A DNA stretch of 64,000 nucleotides from JAHBXE01 sp044222195. GTDB taxonomy: Bacteria; Planctomycetota; Phycisphaerae; Phycisphaerales; UBA1924. The notes below the pieces were generated by a model. It searched no databases, was not told the DNA's origin, and worked only from the letters and a program-made list of their open reading frames with translations. Position numbers and translations under genes: made by a program. The stretch covers positions 1 to 64,000 of the forward strand of contig JBGANS010000014.1 of the NCBI GenBank assembly GCA_044222195.1, given 5' to 3'. Numbering within the stretch: position 1 is the first letter of the stretch; each line of letters begins with the position of its first letter. Positions 60,197 through 64,000 of the stretch are shown here, piece by piece.

Positions 60197-61246
60197 ATGA
60201 GTTTGTCGAACCGGATGTCGATCGTCGCGCTGTTGTCGGTAGCGGGGATCGCCGCGGCCCAGCCTGCCAATGACAGCTGCGCGACGCCCGCGGCGATTTC
60301 GGGGCTGGGGTTGTTCGCGTTTGATTCCAACCTGGCGACGACGGACGGGCTTCCGGACGTGCTGTGCAACTTCTTCAACGAGCAGCAGATCTACAACGAT
60401 GTGTGGTACTGCTGGACGGCGACGCAGAGCGGGCCGACGCGGGCGCGGACCTGCACGCAGACCACGCTGGACACGAAGATCGCGGTGTACACCGGATGCG
60501 GGTGCCCGACGGGGCCGGAAATCATCGCGTGCAGCGACGACAACTGCGGGACTCAGACGGAGGTGTCGTGGAACGCGGTGAACGGGCAGACGTACATGAT
60601 CCGGCTGGGGAGCTATTCGGCCACGGCGTTTGGCACGGGCAGCCTGGAAATATCGAGCTCCGTCGTCGTCGGCCCGATCACCAATCCCGCCAACGGGCAT
60701 ACGTACTACATGCTCGGGCCCAGTTCGTGGACCGCGGCCGAGGTCGGGGCGGTGGCCCTGGGCGGTCATCTTGTGACGATGAACGACGCCGCGGAGAACG
60801 AGTGGGTGCGCGCGAACGTGCTGCGCTTCGACGGCGCGGACCGGCGTGGGTGGATCGGCCTCAATGACGTCAAGACCGAGGGCACGTTCAAGTGGGCGAG
60901 CGGCGAGCCTTTCGTGTTTTCCAACTGGAGCGGCGGCGAGCCCAACAACTCCGGCGGGCTGGAAGATTGGGTGGAGATGTTCGGGAACGGGCTGTGGAAC
61001 GACAACAGCGTCAACCCGCCGCTGCTGGTATACGGCCTGGTGGAGGTTGGGCCGTCAGGCTGCTACGCCAACTGCGACGGCAGCACGGCGGCCCCGGCCC
61101 TGACCGCCAATGACTTCCAATGTTTCATCAACAAGTACGCCGGGAACGATCCGTACGCCAACTGCGATGGAAGCACCGCCACGCCGGCCCTGACGGCCAA
61201 CGACTTCCAGTGCTTCATCAACAAGTACGCGGCGGGCTGCACCTGA
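60197..61246 (+). CDS. Secreted C-type-lectin-like protein with dockerin-like tail
   Basis: 349 residues from the ATG at 60197. Signal peptide 'MSIVALLSVAGIAAAQ'. Residues 20-165 are a beta-sandwich domain of the kind seen in secreted proteins ('VWYCWTATQSGPTRARTC', 'KIAVYTGCGCP', IACSDDNCG). Residues about 165-285 are a C-type lectin-like domain: 'HTYYMLGPSSWTAAEVGAV', 'GGHLVTMNDAAENEWVRAN', WIGLNDVKTEGTFKWASGE, 'WSGGEPNNSGGLEDWVEM' and GLWNDNS. The EPN motif favours mannose/fucose-type Ca-dependent sugar binding. Two 30-residue dockerin-like repeats end the protein at AAGCT. Confidence 0.88.
   Translation: MSLSNRMSIVALLSVAGIAAAQPANDSCATPAAISGLGLFAFDSNLATTDGLPDVLCNFFNEQQIYNDVWYCWTATQSGPTRARTCTQTTLDTKIAVYTGCGCPTGPEIIACSDDNCGTQTEVSWNAVNGQTYMIRLGSYSATAFGTGSLEISSSVVVGPITNPANGHTYYMLGPSSWTAAEVGAVALGGHLVTMNDAAENEWVRANVLRFDGADRRGWIGLNDVKTEGTFKWASGEPFVFSNWSGGEPNNSGGLEDWVEMFGNGLWNDNSVNPPLLVYGLVEVGPSGCYANCDGSTAAPALTANDFQCFINKYAGNDPYANCDGSTATPALTANDFQCFINKYAAGCT
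61064..61243 (+). repeat. Two tandem 90-bp dockerin-like repeats
   Basis: 61064-61153 and 61154-61243 encode the same 30-residue unit beginning YANCDGST and containing PALTANDFQCFINKYA. The DNA differs mostly at third positions. A related copy is at the end of the neighbouring gene (ending 60103), so both genes share one tail module. Confidence 0.85.
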
Positions 61247-61359
61247 TCGGCGGCCGGGCCTGACGGACAATTCGGTCGCGCCGAACGCCGGTTTGGACAG
61301 AGTCCGCGGGATGCGGGCGGTATGCTTGTGCCCCCCGGGACTCGGAGGCCGGGCGGACC

Positions 61360-64000
61360 ATGCCCGATCCCCGTGACACACCCGCGATGCGTCAGTTTGC
61401 CCGCTTCAAACAGCGGCATCCTGATTGCATTCTGCTGTTTCGGATCGGGGACTTCTACGAGACCTTTGACGACGACGCCGTGACGATTCACAAGGCGCTC
61501 GGGCTCACTCTGACGCAGCGAACGGAGGGGATCCCGATGGCGGGGGTCCCCCACCACCAGCTTGAGAACTATCTCAAGCGGCTCATTCAGCAGGGATACC
61601 GAGTCGCCGTGTGCGACCAGATCCAGGACCCCAGGGAAGCGGCCAAGGCAGGCAAACCGATTGTCGAGCGGGCGGTGACGCGCGTGCTCACGCCCGGGAC
61701 GCTGGTCGAAGAGGCGCTGCTGGATGAGTCGGCGGTGAACCGGGTCGCGGCGGTGTCCCCGGCGAGCCTCAAGGACATGACACGGGTGGGTGTGGCGCTG
61801 GTCGAGGCCTCGACGGGGGCGTTCACGGTTCTCGAGTGTGATGTTTCGCGACTTGGTGATGAACTCGCAGCTCAGTCGGTGCAGGAACTGTTGTATCCGG
61901 AGAGCGCCGCGGGTGGGCCGCCGCCTCCGGGGGTGAAGGCCGCGGCGGACGGACTGGGCATTGCGCTGACGCCGCGTCCGGCGTGGCAGTTCCGACCTAA
62001 GGAAGCTTTAGAAGAGGTTTTGAAGCACTTTGGAGTCTCGACCACGGCGGGGTTCGGGCTGCGAGATGACGAACTCGCGATTTCGGCGGCGGGCGCGATT
62101 CTGCGATATCTGAAGGAAACGCAAGCGCCGGCGGAAGATACGGAGTTGGCATCGGCGGGGGCGCGCCGAGCGGGGGCACTCGCGCATCTTCTTCCGCCGC
62201 GGCGGGAGGAGTCTGCCGGGCACTGCGTGCTCGACGCGGTGAGCCTGAGATCGCTGGAGATCGAGCGCACGATACGAGGAAGCGGCGCGGCGGGCCATCG
62301 CGATGGGTCGCTGGTGGGGCTGTTTGTCTCGACGTGCGTCACGCCGATGGGCAAGCGGCTGGTGCGGGAGTGGCTGTGCAGGCCGCTGGGCGAACTCGGG
62401 GCGATCCGGGAGCGGCACGGGCGGGTGGGGGTGCTGGTCGAGGACCGGGCAACGGCCAAGTCGCTGACGGCGGCGCTCGACGGAGTTCAGGATGTGGCGC
62501 GAATTGCGGGGCGGATTGCCCTCGGGCGGGCGACGCCTCGGGATGTGGTCGCTTTGGGAAAGTCGCTGACGCGCGTGGAGCTGATCGCGGGGACGCTGGA
62601 CCACGCGCCGGCGTTTGAGAGCGTACGAGCGGCGCTCCGGTCTGTTGCGTCGACCATCGAGCCGATCGCCAAGCGGATCATCGCCGAGTGCGAAGAGTCG
62701 CCTCCCCCCCACCTCCGCGAAGGCGGGCTCATCCGCGACGGCGTGGATGCGGAGCTGGATGAGGCGCGGCTGCTGCGGCGGGATGGCTCGGCCTGGCTCG
62801 CGGCGTACCAGGAGCGACTGGTCAAGGAACACGATCTGCCGGGGATCAAGGTCGGCTTCAACAAGATCTTCGGGTACTACATCGAGCTGACGGCGTCCCA
62901 GGCCAGGAGCGCGCCACCGCCCGCGGTGTTCAGCCGGAAACAGACACTCAAGAACGCGGAGCGGTACATCACGCCGGAACTGAAGGAGTACGAGGACAAG
63001 GTCACCACGGCGGAGGCGAGGTCGTTCGATCGGGAGCGGGTGTTGTTTGAAGGGCTTTGCGCCGGCGCGGCGAAGGCGATTCCGGCGATCTCCGCCTTCG
63101 GCCAGGTCGTGGCCGAGTTGGATGTTCTGCTGTGCTTTGCGCAGCGGGCGCTGCGCAAGGGGTGGGTACGGCCGGAGATGACAGCGGATGCCGGGCTCTC
63201 CATTGCGCAGGGGCGACACCCGGTTCTTGAAGAGATGCTGGGAGAGAAGTTCGTACCCAATGATGTGGATGTGGGCGCCTCGCTGGCGCTGATCACCGGG
63301 CCGAACATGGCGGGCAAGAGCACGTTCATACGGCAGATGGCGCTGATCGTGCTCCTGGCACACGCCGGTTCGTTTGTGCCGGCGGAGGCGGCGACGATCG
63401 GCGTGACGGACCGCGTGTTCACGCGCGTGGGGGCGGACGATGCGCTGCACGCCGGGCAATCGACGTTCATGGTGGAGATGACCGAGACGGCGACGATCCT
63501 CAACAACGTCACGCCGAAGAGCCTGGTGATTCTTGACGAGATTGGTCGCGGCACATCGACGCTCGATGGGTTGTCGCTCGCGTGGGCGATTGCGGAGTTC
63601 CTGGCGGGAACCGAAAACCGGCCGGGGCCGCGGACGCTCTTTGCAACGCATTACCACGAGCTCACGGACCTGGAGGAGCGGCTGCCGGGACGGGTGAAGA
63701 ACCTGCACGTGTCGGTGCGGGAATGGGGCGAGGAGATCGTCTTCCTGCACCGCATCCTGCCGGGCCGGACAAGCCAGAGCTACGGGGTTCACGTGGCGAA
63801 GCTGGCCGGGATCCCGGACGTGGTGGTGTCCCGCGCGAGAGAGGTGCTCTCGTCGCTGGCGGTCCATCACGGGCCGGGCGAGGGAGTGACGCCAAGGCCC
63901 CCGGCGGGCGCGGCGCCTGCGGACGGGCAAATGTCGCTGTTCAGGGAATATGTGCCGCATCCGGCGGTGGATTCGCTGCGGGAAATCAAGCTCGAAGCGT
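61360..64000 (+). CDS. mutS: DNA mismatch repair protein MutS, 3' end beyond window
   Basis: 880 residues visible, no stop before the edge. Mismatch-binding F-x-E is present (FRIGDFYETF near residues 27-36). The core and clamp domains look complete, and the ATPase has 'ITGPNMAGKSTFIRQMALI' near 645-663, 'DDALHAGQSTFMVEM', Walker B 'LVILDEIGRGTSTLDG' and 'LFATHYHELTDL'. The MutL-interaction and C-terminal part begins at 'GRTSQSYGVHVAKLAGIP'. An extra 'ESPPPHLREGG' in the clamp is a small oddity. TATGCT at 61321-61326 may be the -10 box. Confidence 0.96.
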   Translation, partial: MPDPRDTPAMRQFARFKQRHPDCILLFRIGDFYETFDDDAVTIHKALGLTLTQRTEGIPMAGVPHHQLENYLKRLIQQGYRVAVCDQIQDPREAAKAGKPIVERAVTRVLTPGTLVEEALLDESAVNRVAAVSPASLKDMTRVGVALVEASTGAFTVLECDVSRLGDELAAQSVQELLYPESAAGGPPPPGVKAAADGLGIALTPRPAWQFRPKEALEEVLKHFGVSTTAGFGLRDDELAISAAGAILRYLKETQAPAEDTELASAGARRAGALAHLLPPRREESAGHCVLDAVSLRSLEIERTIRGSGAAGHRDGSLVGLFVSTCVTPMGKRLVREWLCRPLGELGAIRERHGRVGVLVEDRATAKSLTAALDGVQDVARIAGRIALGRATPRDVVALGKSLTRVELIAGTLDHAPAFESVRAALRSVASTIEPIAKRIIAECEESPPPHLREGGLIRDGVDAELDEARLLRRDGSAWLAAYQERLVKEHDLPGIKVGFNKIFGYYIELTASQARSAPPPAVFSRKQTLKNAERYITPELKEYEDKVTTAEARSFDRERVLFEGLCAGAAKAIPAISAFGQVVAELDVLLCFAQRALRKGWVRPEMTADAGLSIAQGRHPVLEEMLGEKFVPNDVDVGASLALITGPNMAGKSTFIRQMALIVLLAHAGSFVPAEAATIGVTDRVFTRVGADDALHAGQSTFMVEMTETATILNNVTPKSLVILDEIGRGTSTLDGLSLAWAIAEFLAGTENRPGPRTLFATHYHELTDLEERLPGRVKNLHVSVREWGEEIVFLHRILPGRTSQSYGVHVAKLAGIPDVVVSRAREVLSSLAVHHGPGEGVTPRPPAGAAPADGQMSLFREYVPHPAVDSLREIKLEA

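Noticed and set aside
62008..63960. 650-codon minus-strand frame
   Set aside because: Antisense to mutS; Arg/Pro/His-rich shadow.
1..64000. tRNA, rRNA or insertion sequence genes
   Set aside because: No cloverleaf, rRNA core text, transposase motif or flanking target duplication was recognised by eye; a covariance search was not possible.

Overview
The window looks like a high-GC Planctomycetota chromosome, most likely class Phycisphaerae. This rests on sequence features rather than a marker gene. They are: secreted proteins ending in paired Asn-Cys-Asp-Gly / Leu-Thr-Ala-Asn-Asp-Phe-Gln-Cys dockerin-like repeats; a secreted 'W-x-G-x-x-W' propeller-like protein; a prepilin-like protein with a C-terminal H-x-DG-type motif; an exosortase/EpsI locus; and a ThiD2-ThiE fusion. 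No rRNA, tRNA, CRISPR array or insertion sequence was seen.

Layout. 1-3672 (minus): two exported proteins, a propeller-repeat protein cut by the left edge and a beta-helix protein with an in-frame TGA in its signal peptide. 3988-15168: an L-fucose (6-deoxyhexose) module. It holds a mutarotase, a lipoprotein sugar-binding protein, an ABC permease, a fused GDP-fucose pyrophosphorylase/fucokinase, a sialate O-acetylesterase/GH95 fusion and two exported sugar-isomerase-like TIM barrels. 15211-20893: a coiled-coil protein with a Wzz-like two-helix C-terminus, a Cys-rich membrane-anchored protein, an aldose epimerase, an EVE-domain protein, a doubtful reading frame and a stand-alone HD-GYP protein. 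20893-22092: lipoyl synthase carrying a 111-bp palindromic in-frame insertion.

22292-39617 (plus) is the largest functional block, an exosortase-linked exopolysaccharide locus. It runs Wza-like export lipoprotein, exosortase, EpsI-like protein, a 1538-residue TPR protein, a Wzc-like co-polymerase whose Walker A lysine is missing, a nucleotide-sugar epimerase, a WecA/MraY-type sugar-phosphate transferase, a ParA-type ATPase, a VanZ-like protein, an NhaD/CitMHS-type antiporter and a MurJ-type flippase. Many of these genes overlap by 1-4 nt, so they are probably co-transcribed and translationally coupled. No glycosyltransferase of the GT2/GT4 kind and no PEP-CTERM substrate lies in the window, so the locus is incomplete here.

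39639-64000 is mostly housekeeping: SDR, ispF, a small lipoprotein, a prepilin-like protein, a YjdF-like membrane protein, rhomboid protease, citrate synthase, BatA/VWA protein, rlmE, iscX, ferredoxin, two conserved unknowns, a Lon-N-domain protein, a YhaM-like OB/HD nuclease, a UbiB/ABC1 kinase, a histone-H1-tailed protein, ThiD2-ThiE, two methyltransferases, glucose-6-phosphate dehydrogenase, two dockerin-like secreted proteins and mutS, which runs off the right edge.

A recurring signal is a TANNNT box exactly 6-7 nt before the start codon of at least nine genes. It suggests leaderless transcription is common in this organism. Coordinates of start codons are my choice from context and Shine-Dalgarno or TANNNT evidence; gene functions are inferred from motifs read by eye, without database searches.
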